64,000 nucleotides of DNA from Pseudomonadota bacterium (GTDB taxonomy: Bacteria; Pseudomonadota; Alphaproteobacteria; Acetobacterales; Acetobacteraceae), in the NCBI GenBank assembly GCA_021845985.1, contig JAJZES010000003.1:62001-126000 (forward strand), in the 5' to 3' direction. The notes beneath the pieces were generated by a model. The model saw only the letters and a list, made by a program, of their open reading frames with translations, did no database searches and was not told where the DNA came from. Made by a program: the position numbers and the translations under genes. Below are positions 8,334 to 16,580 of this stretch, piece after piece; within the stretch, counting starts at the first letter, position 1; every line of letters starts with the position of its first letter.

Positions 8334-10844
8334 ATGGACGATCTGCTGGCGGATTTTCTGACCGAGACCGGCGAGAGCCTGGCTGATCTCGATCTCGCGC
8401 TGGTGCGGCTCGAACGCACCCCGGACGACGCCGAGACGCTGTCGCTGATCTTCCGTCATGTCCATACGGTCAAGGGCACCTGCGGCTTCCTCGGTCTGGC
8501 GCGGCTGGAAGGCGTGGCGCATGCCGCCGAGCATGTGCTGGTGCGGCTGCGCGACCGGCAGCTTGCGGTGACGCCCTCGGTGGTCAGCGCCGTGCTCGCC
8601 GCGATTGACCGGATCAAGGCGATTGTCAGCGGCATTGCCGCCACCGGCAGCGAACCGGCCGGCGACGATGCGCCGGTGATCGCGGCACTGGCCGCGGCGG
8701 CCGAGGGCAGGGCGCCCGCCGCACCCCGGCCGGCCAGCGCCGAGCCGGCCGAAGCCGCGCCGCCCGCCGAGCCGGCGGCGGGCGAACCCGCCGCCACCAC
8801 GCAGACGATCCGCGTCGCCGTCGATGTGCTGGAAGACCTGATGACCCTGGTTGGCGAGTTGGTGCTGACCCGCAATCAGCTCCTGCAACTCGTCCGCGGC
8901 CAGGGCGAGAGCGCGTTGTCGGTGCCGCTGCAGCGGCTGTCGCAGATCACCTCGGACCTGCAGGAAGGGGTGATGAAGACACGCATGCAGCCGATCGGCG
9001 GGGCGTGGAACAAGCTGCCGCGGCTGGTGCGCGATCTGGCGCACGAGCTGGACAAGAAGATCGACCTAGTGATGCACGGCGCGGAGACCGAACTCGACCG
9101 TCAGGTGCTCGAGTTGATCAAGGACCCGCTCACCCACATGGTGCGCAACGCCGCCGATCACGGGCTGGAAGCCGCCGCCGAGCGGCGGGCGGCGGGCAAG
9201 CCGGAGAGCGGACGCATCACGCTGCGCGCGTTTCACGAAGGCGGGCACGTCGTCATTCAGATCGAGGATGACGGGCGCGGTCTGCCGGTGGACAAGATTC
9301 GCACCAAGGCACTGGCGCGCGGCCTCGCCAGCGAGGCGGAACTCGCCGCCATGGCGGAGGCGCAGGTGCTGCGCTTCATCTTCCGCCCTGGCTTCTCCAC
9401 CGCCGCCGAGGTCACCGCGGTCAGCGGACGCGGGGTCGGGATGGATGTGGTCAAAACCAATATCGAGCGCATCGGCGGCACCATCGATCTCGACAACCAT
9501 CCCGGCCACGGCAGCGGCTTTTCCATCAAGATCCCGCTGACCCTGGCCATCGCCTCGGCGCTGATCGTGCAGGCCGGCGACGAACGCTTCGCCATTCCGC
9601 AGCTTGCCGTGGTCGAACTCGTGCATGCCGGCAGCGGCGCCGAGGCCAGCTCCGATGCGCGCATCGACCACATCGAGGGCACGCCGGTCCTGCGCCTGCG
9701 CGAGCGGCTGATGCCGCTGGTCAGCCTGCGCCGGCTACTCGACATGGATGCCACCGAGGCGCCGCCGGCCGCGCATTATGTCGTGGTGGTCCAGGTCGGC
9801 ACCGCACGGCTCGGCATCATCGTCGATGCGGTGTTCGATACCGAGGAGATCGTCGTCAAGCCGGTGGCGCCGGTGCTGCGTCACGTCACCATGTTCAGCG
9901 GCAACACCATCCTCGGTGATGGTTCGGTGATCATGATCCTCGATCCGAACGGCATCGCCCGGGCCAGCGGGTTGGTCGGCGCCGAAGTGCGGCCGGGCGA
10001 GCGGCGCGAGACCGCCGCGCTGCTGCCGGCGGCGCAGCGGCGCACCGCGCTGCTGCTGTTCCGGGCCGGCGGCGACGGGAAGCTTGCGGTGCCGCTCAAT
10101 CTCGTCGCCCGCATCGAGCATATTCCGGCCGAGCGGATCGAGATGTCGGGCGGCCGGCCGGTGACGCAGTATCGCGGCCGGCTGATGCCGCTGGTGCCGC
10201 TGACCGGCGCCGTCGATACCGAGCGGGCGGAACAGGCGGTGCTGGTGTTCGCCGACACCGAGCAGTCGCTCGGCCGCGACCGCTGCATGGGGCTGGTGGT
10301 CGATGAGATTCTCGACGTTGCCGATGAGGTGCTGCGCGTCGAACTGTCCGGGGCGCGGCCGGGGCTGCTCGGCAGCGCCGTCATCGCCGGGCGCGCCACC
10401 GATGTCATCGACACCGCGCACTGGCTGCGCGAGGCGCATGGCGACTGGTTCGCCGCCGCGACCGGGCAGGGGCCGCGGGTGCTGCTGGTCGATGATTCCG
10501 AGTTCTTCCGCGGTCTACTGCTGCCGGTGCTGGTCGCCGCCGGGTTCGACGCGATCGGCGCCGCCGGCGCCGCCGAGGCGCTGCGCCTGCGCGATGCCGG
10601 CCACCGCATCGACGCCATCGTCTCCGACATCGCCATGCCGGAGATGGACGGCATCGCGCTGGTCCGCCGGCTGCGCGAGGGCGGCGCCTGGGCGCATCTG
10701 CCGGTGATCGCACTGTCCGCCCGCGCCGGCGCCGAGGAGGTGGAGGCGGGGCGGCAGGCCGGCTTCACCGATTACGTCGCCAAATCCGATCGCGACGCCC
10801 TGCTTGCCAGCCTGCGCCAGTGCCTGTCGCACGCCACCGCGTGA
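8334..10844 (+). CDS. cheA: Hybrid chemotaxis-type histidine kinase CheA with C-terminal receiver
   Basis: This is the histidine kinase of a chemosensory array, 836 residues. An N-terminal HPt domain carries the phosphorylated histidine in HTVKGTCGFL (His44). After an Ala/Pro-rich linker (about 100-155) come the P3 dimerisation domain (from about 155), the ATPase with N-box HMVRNAADHG near 267, EDDGRGL and GRGVGMD, and then two successive CheW-like domains (about 392-540 and 569-690). A receiver domain ends the protein (VLLVDDSEFF near 715, SDIAMPEMDG). The usual P2 CheY-binding domain is not visible. Start at 8334 after a G-rich site. It is the first gene of the che operon, 13 bp before cheW. 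Confidence 0.93.
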   Translation: MDDLLADFLTETGESLADLDLALVRLERTPDDAETLSLIFRHVHTVKGTCGFLGLARLEGVAHAAEHVLVRLRDRQLAVTPSVVSAVLAAIDRIKAIVSGIAATGSEPAGDDAPVIAALAAAAEGRAPAAPRPASAEPAEAAPPAEPAAGEPAATTQTIRVAVDVLEDLMTLVGELVLTRNQLLQLVRGQGESALSVPLQRLSQITSDLQEGVMKTRMQPIGGAWNKLPRLVRDLAHELDKKIDLVMHGAETELDRQVLELIKDPLTHMVRNAADHGLEAAAERRAAGKPESGRITLRAFHEGGHVVIQIEDDGRGLPVDKIRTKALARGLASEAELAAMAEAQVLRFIFRPGFSTAAEVTAVSGRGVGMDVVKTNIERIGGTIDLDNHPGHGSGFSIKIPLTLAIASALIVQAGDERFAIPQLAVVELVHAGSGAEASSDARIDHIEGTPVLRLRERLMPLVSLRRLLDMDATEAPPAAHYVVVVQVGTARLGIIVDAVFDTEEIVVKPVAPVLRHVTMFSGNTILGDGSVIMILDPNGIARASGLVGAEVRPGERRETAALLPAAQRRTALLLFRAGGDGKLAVPLNLVARIEHIPAERIEMSGGRPVTQYRGRLMPLVPLTGAVDTERAEQAVLVFADTEQSLGRDRCMGLVVDEILDVADEVLRVELSGARPGLLGSAVIAGRATDVIDTAHWLREAHGDWFAAATGQGPRVLLVDDSEFFRGLLLPVLVAAGFDAIGAAGAAEALRLRDAGHRIDAIVSDIAMPEMDGIALVRRLREGGAWAHLPVIALSARAGAEEVEAGRQAGFTDYVAKSDRDALLASLRQCLSHATA

Positions 10845-10857
10845 AGGAGCCGCGACG

Positions 10858-11352
10858 ATGAGCCTCGATGTTCTCGACCGCCCGATCAGCGCGCTCGCCG
10901 GCGCCGGCGCCGACGGCGATGCCGAGCAGATGCTGGTGACGCTGCTGCTGGCCAGCCAGCTCTGCGGCATCCCGGTGCTGGCGGTGCGCGACGTGCTCGG
11001 CGAGCAGACCATCGCCCGCATTCCGCTGGCCCCGGCCGAGGTCGCCGGCAGCCTCAACCTGCGCGGCCGCATCGTCACCGCCATCGACCTGCGCCGCCGC
11101 CTGCGCCTGCCGCCGGCGCCGGAGGGCACCCGGCGGATGTCGGTCGTCACCGAGCAGGGCGGCGAGCTGTACGCGCTGCTGGTCGATCAGGTGAGCGAGG
11201 TGATGACGCTGCGCGCCGCGGCGTTCGAGCCGGTGCCGCCGACCCTGCCGGCGGAATGGGCGGCGCACAGCGCCGGCATCTACCGGCTGGACGGCCGGCT
11301 GCTGGTGGTGCTCGACGTGGCGCGGCTGCTGGCGCTGGGCGGCGCGGGCTGA
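10858..11352 (+). CDS. cheW: Chemotaxis adaptor protein CheW
   Basis: This 164-residue SH3-like adaptor links receptors to CheA at the membrane array. It shows the CheW pattern: VTLLLASQLCGIPVLAVRDV, then the interface phrase PAEVAGSLNLRGRIVTAIDL, and LLVDQVSEVM with a final VVLDVARLLAL. The ATG at 10858 is chosen because AAGGAG lies nine bases upstream, right at the cheA stop. The frame is open further up, inside cheA. It is followed one base later by cheY. Confidence 0.92.
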   Translation: MSLDVLDRPISALAGAGADGDAEQMLVTLLLASQLCGIPVLAVRDVLGEQTIARIPLAPAEVAGSLNLRGRIVTAIDLRRRLRLPPAPEGTRRMSVVTEQGGELYALLVDQVSEVMTLRAAAFEPVPPTLPAEWAAHSAGIYRLDGRLLVVLDVARLLALGGAG

Positions 11353-11353
11353 C

Positions 11354-11719
11354 ATGGCACGGCTGCTGGTCGTCGATGACAGCAAGGTGGTGCGCAAAGT
11401 GGCGCGCCGCATCCTGGAAGGGCAGGGCTTCACCGTCACCGAGGTCGGCGACGGCGCCGCGGCGCTGGCCGCCTGCCGCGCGGCGCTGCCCGATTGCGTG
11501 CTGCTCGACTGGAACATGCCGGTGATGAACGGCATCGAGTTCCTCAAGGCGCTGCGCGCCGAGTTCGGGCCGGATCGGCCGACGGTGGTGTTCTGCACCA
11601 CCGAGAACGACCTCGACCGGATCAGCGAGGCGATCACCCTCGGCGCCCAGGAGTTCATCATGAAGCCGTTCGACGAAGCGATCCTGCTCGGCAAGCTGGC
11701 CGAGGTCGGCATCGCGTGA
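11354..11719 (+). CDS. cheY: Chemotaxis response regulator CheY
   Basis: This is a stand-alone receiver domain of 121 residues, the diffusible output of the CheA phosphorelay. The acidic pair Asp8-Asp9 (LLVVDDSKVVRK), the phosphoacceptor Asp52 in LLDWNMPVMNG, the Thr in VVFCTTEN and the Lys in EFIMKPFDE are all present. It starts one base after the cheW stop, and its own stop overlaps the GTG of cheB. Its target (flagellar motor or another output) is not evident, as no flagellar or receptor gene lies in the window. Confidence 0.93.
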   Translation: MARLLVVDDSKVVRKVARRILEGQGFTVTEVGDGAAALAACRAALPDCVLLDWNMPVMNGIEFLKALRAEFGPDRPTVVFCTTENDLDRISEAITLGAQEFIMKPFDEAILLGKLAEVGIA

Positions 11720-12756
11720 GTGGTGTCGCGCGGGTGCTGGTGTGCGATGATTCCGCCGTCATCCGTGGCGCGGTGACGCGCATGCTGGAGCGCGACGGGC
11801 AGGTGCGCGTCGTCGCCCGCGCCGCCAACGGCCGCGAGGCGGTGCAAGAGGTGGCGCGGCAGAAGATCGACGTCGCGGTGCTCGACATCGAAATGCCGGA
11901 GCTCGACGGCATGGCGGCGCTGCCGCTGCTGCTGAAGGCCGATCCCGGCCTGCGCGTCATCATGTCGAGCACGCTGACCACGCGCGGCGCCGACATCGCG
12001 CTGCGCGCGCTGCGCCTCGGCGCCGCCGACTACATCCCCAAACCGACCGTCGCCGCCATCGGCGACGACAGTTTCCGCGCCGAATTGCTGGCCAAAGTGC
12101 TGGGGCTGGCGCGGCAGCGGCGCGGCATCGCGCCGGTGGCGCCGAAGCTGCCGCCGCCGCGCCCGGCGCCGCTGCTGCCGCCCAACCTGCTGGCGGTCGG
12201 CAGCTCGACCGGCGGGCCACAGGCGCTGTTCGCCCTGGTGCAGGCGCTCGGCCCGGCGCTGCGCGTGCCGGTGGTGGTGACGCAGCATATGCCGGCGACC
12301 TTCACCAGGCTGCTGGCCGAGCATCTCGACCGGCTCGGCGCGATGCCCTGCGCCGAGGCGCGGCACGGCGAGGCGCTGCTGCCCGGCCGGCTCTATCTGG
12401 CGCCCGGCGAGCGGCATCTGCTGATCGAGCGTGACGGCGCCACGCTGCGCGCCACGCTGGCCGATACGCCGGCGGAAAACTTCTGCCGCCCCGCCGTCGA
12501 TCCGATGCTGCGCAGCGCCGCCGCCGCCTGCGCCGGCCGGGTGCTGGTGGTGATGCTGACCGGCATGGGGCAGGACGGGCTGCTCGGCACCCGTGCCGTG
12601 GTCGCCGCCGGCGGTGCGGCGCTGGCGCAGGACGAGGCGAGCAGCGTCGTCTGGGGCATGCCGGGGGCGATCGCCCAGGCGGGGCTGTGCCGCGCCGTGC
12701 TGCCGCTCGGCGATCTGGCCGGCGCGGCGCGGCTGCTGATCGGGGGGCGGGCATGA
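11716..12756 (+). CDS. cheB: Chemotaxis protein-glutamate methylesterase/glutamine deamidase CheB
   Basis: This adaptation enzyme removes methyl groups from receptor glutamates; 346 residues. The N-terminal receiver has VLVCDDSAVIRGA and phosphoacceptor VLDIEMPELDGMAA. The C-terminal esterase carries the catalytic triad: Ser in AVGSSTGGPQAL, His in VTQHMPATFT and Asp in LTGMGQDGLLG. Translation most likely starts at GTG 11716, which overlaps the cheY stop as GTGA. The frame is open upstream within cheY, but those residues do not belong to the family. Its stop overlaps the cheR start as ATGA. Confidence 0.93.
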   Translation: MSGVARVLVCDDSAVIRGAVTRMLERDGQVRVVARAANGREAVQEVARQKIDVAVLDIEMPELDGMAALPLLLKADPGLRVIMSSTLTTRGADIALRALRLGAADYIPKPTVAAIGDDSFRAELLAKVLGLARQRRGIAPVAPKLPPPRPAPLLPPNLLAVGSSTGGPQALFALVQALGPALRVPVVVTQHMPATFTRLLAEHLDRLGAMPCAEARHGEALLPGRLYLAPGERHLLIERDGATLRATLADTPAENFCRPAVDPMLRSAAAACAGRVLVVMLTGMGQDGLLGTRAVVAAGGAALAQDEASSVVWGMPGAIAQAGLCRAVLPLGDLAGAARLLIGGRA

Positions 12757-13595
12757 CGCCGCAGGGGTTCGCCGTGTTCGCCGAGGTGCTGCGCGCCGGC
12801 TCCGGCCTCGCCATCGGGCCGGACAAGCTCTACCTGCTGGAAACACGGCTGGCGCCGATCCTGCGTGCCGAGGCGCTGCGCGATCTCGACGCCCTGGCGC
12901 TGCTGCTCAAGGGCGGCGGCCGGCCGGCGCTGACGCGCGCCGTGGTGGAGGCGATGACCACCAACGAAAGCAGCTTCTTTCGCGATACCACGCCGTTCAC
13001 CCATGTCCGCACGCAGGCGCTGCCGGCGCTGCACGCGGCGCGGCCGGCGGGGGCGAAGCTGCGCCTGTGGTCGGCGGCGGCGAGCACCGGGCAGGAGGCC
13101 TATTCGCTGGCGATGATCCTGCACGATCTGCGCCCGCTGCTGGCCGGGCGGGAGGTCGAGATCGTCGGCACCGATCTGGCGCGCGAGGTGCTGGCGCGGG
13201 CGCGCGAGGGTCTTTACTCGCAGTTCGAGGTGCAGCGCGGCCTGCCGGTGGCGATGCTGCTCAAGCATTTCCGCAAGGAAGGCGAGATGTGGCGGCTGGC
13301 CGAGGCGCTGCGCGGCATGGTGCGCTTCCAGGAGGCCAATTTGCTCGGCGATCTGCGTCCGCTCGGCCGGTTCGACCTCATCTTCTGCCGCAACGTGCTG
13401 ATCTATTTCGACCCGCCGACCAAGGCGCGGGCGCTGGAGGCGATTGCCCGGCAACTGGCGCCGGACGGGCGGCTGTATCTCGGCGGCGCCGAGACGGTGC
13501 TCGGCGTCACCGATCGGTTTGCCCCGGTGCCGGGGGACCGGGGCGTCTATGCCCTGGCGGGAGCGTCGGCGGCGGCGGAACTGGTGCGCGCTTAG
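12753..13595 (+). CDS. cheR: Chemotaxis receptor methyltransferase CheR
   Basis: This S-adenosylmethionine-dependent enzyme methylates receptor glutamates; 280 residues. It has the N-terminal helical domain with the CheR hallmark MTTNESSFFRD, then the SAM-binding fold with LRLWSAAASTGQEAYSLAM, GTDLAREVLARAREG and the motif FDLIFCRNVLIYFD. The start is ATG 12753 overlapping the cheB stop by four bases. It is the last gene of the operon, 21 bp before the convergent moaE. No receptor (MCP) or CheD gene accompanies the set. Confidence 0.93.
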   Translation: MTPQGFAVFAEVLRAGSGLAIGPDKLYLLETRLAPILRAEALRDLDALALLLKGGGRPALTRAVVEAMTTNESSFFRDTTPFTHVRTQALPALHAARPAGAKLRLWSAAASTGQEAYSLAMILHDLRPLLAGREVEIVGTDLAREVLARAREGLYSQFEVQRGLPVAMLLKHFRKEGEMWRLAEALRGMVRFQEANLLGDLRPLGRFDLIFCRNVLIYFDPPTKARALEAIARQLAPDGRLYLGGAETVLGVTDRFAPVPGDRGVYALAGASAAAELVRA

Positions 13596-13616
13596 GAGCC
13601 GGGCAGGGGCGGCGGT

Positions 13617-14078
13617 TCAGCCGTGCTGCCAGCGGGCGGCGGCGGCGGCGTCGGCATCGTGGGCGGCGACCCATTCGGCGGCGCCGTCGGCGAAGCTTTC
13701 CTTCTTCCAGAACGGCGCGCGGGTCTTCAGCCAGTCGATCAGGAAGCCGGTCGCCGCCAGCGCCGCCGCGCGGTGCGGTGCCGCGGCCAGCACCAGCACG
13801 ATCGCCGCGCCGGGCTGCAGCGTGCCGATGCGATGGATCAGGGTGCAGCCGAGCAGGTCGAACCGCGCCTCGGCCTCGGCGGCGATGGCTGCCATGGCGC
13901 GCTCGGTCATGCCGGGATAGTGCTCCAGCGTCATCGCCGTGATCTTCCGCCCGCCGGCGGTGTCGCGCACCGTGCCGACGAAGCAGCCGATGCCGCCAAT
14001 ATCGTTGCGCCCGGCGCCGAGTGCCGCCATTGCCGCGCCGACATCGAACGGCTCCGCCTGCACCCGCACCGTCGCCAT
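13617..14078 (-). CDS. moaE: Molybdopterin synthase catalytic subunit MoaE
   Basis: MoaE is the large subunit of molybdopterin synthase; with thiocarboxylated MoaD it inserts dithiolene sulfur into precursor Z (cPMP). The 153-residue protein shows the family phrases GCFVGTVRD, LEHYPGMTE, HRIGTLQPG and the active-site run TRAPFWKKE. The ATG at 14078 follows the moaD stop with one base between (TGAGATG). A GTG nine bases upstream is an alternative. It is the last gene of the pgsA-mobB-lipoprotein-moaD-moaE series. Confidence 0.93.
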   Translation of the reverse strand: MATVRVQAEPFDVGAAMAALGAGRNDIGGIGCFVGTVRDTAGGRKITAMTLEHYPGMTERAMAAIAAEAEARFDLLGCTLIHRIGTLQPGAAIVLVLAAAPHRAAALAATGFLIDWLKTRAPFWKKESFADGAAEWVAAHDADAAAAARWQHG

Positions 14079-14079
14079 C

Positions 14080-14343
14080 TCAGCCACCCGTCACCGGCGG
14101 GAAAAAGGCGATCTCGTCGCCCGGCGCGAGCGTGGTTTGCGGCGTGGCGAAATCCTGGTTGACGGCGCAGCGCACGCTGCCGCCGGGGGCAAAGGCGGCG
14201 GCGAAGCCGGGGCCGCGGGCGCGCAGCCAGTCGATCAGCGCGGCGACGGTGCCCACCCCCTCCGGCAGCGCCAGCGCCTCCTCGGCGGTGCCGACGCGCT
14301 CGCGCAGCCAAGCGAAATAGAGGATGCGGACCGGCTGGCTCAT
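14080..14343 (-). CDS. moaD: Molybdopterin synthase sulfur carrier subunit MoaD
   Basis: This ubiquitin-like sulfur carrier of 87 residues ends in the required Gly-Gly (PPVTGG), whose C-terminal thiocarboxylate donates sulfur to MoaE. VRILYFAWLRERVG and VNQDFATPQTTLAPGDEIAF fit the beta-grasp fold. The ATG at 14343 overlaps the stop of the upstream lipoprotein gene as ATGA, and moaE follows at once, so the three are translated from one message. Confidence 0.93.
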   Translation of the reverse strand: MSQPVRILYFAWLRERVGTAEEALALPEGVGTVAALIDWLRARGPGFAAAFAPGGSVRCAVNQDFATPQTTLAPGDEIAFFPPVTGG

Positions 14344-14855
14344 TTCGGCGTCGGCACTGTCTGGATGCTGCCGTCGGGGCCGATCAGCGTGCTGGTGCCG
14401 TTGCCGTTCGGCACCATGATGGTCTGCTGCCCGCCCGGTCCGGTGATGCTGCGCACGCCGCTGCCGCCGACGCCGCCGACCGTCGGGTCGTTCGGTGTGG
14501 TGGAGGCCTGCGGCACCGTCGGCTCATTGGGGAACAGCGCCGGCGGGGTGGTGTTCGGCACGTTCGGCGGCGGCAACTGCTCCTGTAGATTGTTCTCCCG
14601 CTGCAGCTGCTCCATTGTCGGGATCGGCTTGATCGGTCCCGGCCAGACATCGCCCGGCTCGGGCTGCAGCGGCGCCACGTCGATGTCATGCCCCTCGACC
14701 CGCTGCATCGTCTCGTCGCTGCCCGGCGGCAGGTTGGGGTTGGATTGAAACGCATGGGTGTCGTACAGGAAGCCGCCGAAGCCGCTCAGCGGATTGCCGG
14801 CAAACTGGCATCCCCCGAGCAGGACAATCAGGCCGAGCAGGGCGGAACGCCGCAT
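14340..14855 (-). CDS. Predicted lipoprotein of unknown function in the molybdopterin operon
   Basis: The protein has 171 residues and starts with a lipoprotein signal peptide (MRRSALLGLIVLLGGCQFAG; lipobox LLGGC, lipidation at Cys16). The mature part is low in predicted structure and rich in Pro, Asn, Thr and Gly, with a closing Gly-rich segment of the type TGPGGQQTIMVPNG. No known domain was recognised. The start at 14855 is set by the signal peptide; the frame is open further upstream without meaning. It overlaps moaD by four bases, so it is co-expressed with it, but nothing in its sequence suggests a part in cofactor synthesis. Confidence 0.75.
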   Translation of the reverse strand: MRRSALLGLIVLLGGCQFAGNPLSGFGGFLYDTHAFQSNPNLPPGSDETMQRVEGHDIDVAPLQPEPGDVWPGPIKPIPTMEQLQRENNLQEQLPPPNVPNTTPPALFPNEPTVPQASTTPNDPTVGGVGGSGVRSITGPGGQQTIMVPNGNGTSTLIGPDGSIQTVPTPK

Positions 14856-14937
14856 GAATCTTTTCCCCAGATGGTGCGCCGGTCCGGGCCTGTCGGGCCG
14901 GCGGCGCGCGCGAATGTGCCCGCACGACGGCATCATC

Positions 14938-15453
14938 TCAAGCGGCCGGTTGCCGCAAGCTGCCATCCGCCCATATTTTGAGCAGCCAATCGCTGATCGC
15001 CTCGGGATCATCGAGCGGCAGCCGCAAATGTTGGCAGCCGGGCAGGGCGGCATCGCTGGCGACGGCCAGGATGTCGGCGCGGCCGGGCCACAGCGGCGGC
15101 TTGCCGAGCGCCGGGCGGTGGATTTCCAGCTTGGCGCCGGGGGCCGCCTTGAACCCCTCGATCAGCACCAGATCGACCGGCGCCAGCCGGGCGAGCAGGG
15201 CCGGCAGATCGGGTTCGTCGCCCGCCACCTCATGCAGCAGCGCCCAGCGGCGCCCGCTCGTCACCAGCACCTCGCGCGCGCCAGCGGCGCGGTGGCGGAA
15301 GCTGTCCTTGCCCGGCCGGTCGAGATCGAAGCCGTCATGCGCGTGCTTGATGGTCGAGACGGTCAGCCCGCGCGCCGCCAGCAGCGGCAGCAGCGCGGTG
15401 AGCAGCGTCGTCTTGCCGCTGCCCGACCAGCCGACCAGGGCGAGGCAGTTCAC
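14938..15453 (-). CDS. mobB: Molybdopterin-guanine dinucleotide biosynthesis adaptor MobB
   Basis: MobB is a GTP-binding partner of MobA in forming the guanine-dinucleotide form of molybdenum cofactor. The 171 residues open with ALVGWSGSGKTTLLTALLP (P-loop), then VSTIKHAHDGFDLDRPGKDS, and VLIEGFKAAPGAKLEIHR, all typical of MobB. The start is GTG 15453, overlapping the pgsA stop as GTGA. The longer open frame upstream is antisense-like proline/alanine sequence inside pgsA and was rejected. An 82-bp gap separates it from the lipoprotein gene. Confidence 0.9.
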   Translation of the reverse strand: MNCLALVGWSGSGKTTLLTALLPLLAARGLTVSTIKHAHDGFDLDRPGKDSFRHRAAGAREVLVTSGRRWALLHEVAGDEPDLPALLARLAPVDLVLIEGFKAAPGAKLEIHRPALGKPPLWPGRADILAVASDAALPGCQHLRLPLDDPEAISDWLLKIWADGSLRQPAA

Positions 15454-16073
15454 CCTGGGCGGACCCCGCCTTCCTGCGCCGCGTGCGGCGGCGGCGGCGG
15501 CGGCACGGCCGAGGCGTGGCGCAGCCCGGCCATCAGATAATCCCACCCGGTCAGCAGCGTCAGCAGCGCCGCCGCCCACAGCATCGCCTCGCCGATGATC
15601 GAGGCCGGGAGCCACGGCAGATGCAGCAGCGCGGCGCCGTCATTGCCGGCCAGCAGGGTGCCGAGGGCGCCCATCTGTACGCCGGTCTTCCACTTGGCCA
15701 GCCGCGTCACCGGCAGGCCGACGCGCATGCCGGCAAGATATTCGCGCAGGCCGCTGACCAGGATTTCGCGCAGCATGATGACAACGGCGGGATACAGGCC
15801 CGCGGTGCTGAGCCGGCCGGTGCCGACCAGCATCATCAGCACCGCGCCGACCAGCAGCTTGTCGGCGATCGGGTCGAGCATGCGGCCGAGATCGGAGGTC
15901 TGGCGGCGGTCGCGGGCGAGCCGGCCGTCGAAATAATCGGTGATCGCGGCTGCGGCGAAAATGATGCAGGCGGCGAGGTCGGCGCCCGGCCGGCCGACCG
16001 CGACCAGCGCCACCAGCAGCGGAATGGCGGCGATACGCGACAACGTCAGCACGTTGGGCAGGTCAGTGAGCAT
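15450..16073 (-). CDS. pgsA: CDP-diacylglycerol-glycerol-3-phosphate 3-phosphatidyltransferase PgsA
   Basis: This integral membrane enzyme makes phosphatidylglycerol phosphate, the first step to phosphatidylglycerol and cardiolipin. The 207-residue protein starts MLTDLPNVLTLSRIAAIP and contains the full CDP-alcohol phosphotransferase signature from DYFDGRLARD to GRMLDPIADK, with several hydrophobic helices. The C-terminus carries an unusual run of seven prolines encoded by a GGC repeat. ATG 16073 is chosen by family N-terminus; the frame extends further upstream without similarity. It heads the minus-strand operon leading to the molybdopterin genes. Confidence 0.93.
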   Translation of the reverse strand: MLTDLPNVLTLSRIAAIPLLVALVAVGRPGADLAACIIFAAAAITDYFDGRLARDRRQTSDLGRMLDPIADKLLVGAVLMMLVGTGRLSTAGLYPAVVIMLREILVSGLREYLAGMRVGLPVTRLAKWKTGVQMGALGTLLAGNDGAALLHLPWLPASIIGEAMLWAAALLTLLTGWDYLMAGLRHASAVPPPPPPHAAQEGGVRPG

Positions 16074-16284
16074 GCGGCGAGCATAGCGCGGAACCGCCGC
16101 AAGGTCAGCCGGCACCCACGCCGACCACGGCGCCATCGCGTGTCAGTTTGATGTCGGCCACTGATTCCCCCCCCCCGTCTTCAGCGGCGAGCGGCTTGGC
16201 TGAGCGGACGCAGCCCACCCCGCCGCGCCAGGCTCTGCGGCACCCGGCTCTTGAAGGGCGGCGGCGATGGCGCTATCTGAGAGC

Positions 16285-16553
16285 CGCCGGCTTGCCGGCT
16301 ATGGTGATAAACGGCTCGTGGAATAAGCGTTGTGGACCCGGGGGCAGTGCCCGGCGCCTCCACCATTCCTCCCTGGTTGTCGGGGCGATGGGGGCGACAC
16401 AGGTTCGACACGCGCGGTAAAGACGGTCCTTTTGCCCGGCATTGTACCGCCGTTATCGGGCTGTTCTACAAGTGCCAACGACAACATGGCGCTCGCTGTC
16501 GCTGCATAAGCGATAAGCGCGGTTCGGGGGGCACCGGGCAACAGAAGCCCCCC
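16285..16553 (+). ncRNA. ssrA: tmRNA (SsrA), circularly permuted two-piece form
   Basis: tmRNA rescues stalled ribosomes and tags the nascent protein for proteolysis. The acceptor piece comes first and ends at 16365 with a T-arm and GCGCCTCCACCA. After a 24-base spacer the coding piece begins at 16390 with GGGGGCGACACAGGTTCGAC. Its first seven bases pair with the acceptor-piece CGCCTCC (one G-U), rebuilding the acceptor stem. The tag frame at 16474-16509 reads ANDNMALAVAA followed by TAA, close to the alphaproteobacterial pattern ANDN...AVAA. A 7-bp stem (GGGGGGC at 16526 with GCCCCCC at 16547) closes the coding piece. The 5' end of the acceptor piece is an estimate. The region 16074-16284 holds no gene and should contain the promoter. 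Confidence 0.9.
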
Positions 16554-16580
16554 ACTTCTCCTGCTCCGGACCGATCGCCA

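Noticed and set aside
16332-16580. N-terminal extension of the 3-methyladenine glycosylase reading frame
   Set aside because: The bases belong to the tmRNA gene; the family N-terminus begins at 16581.
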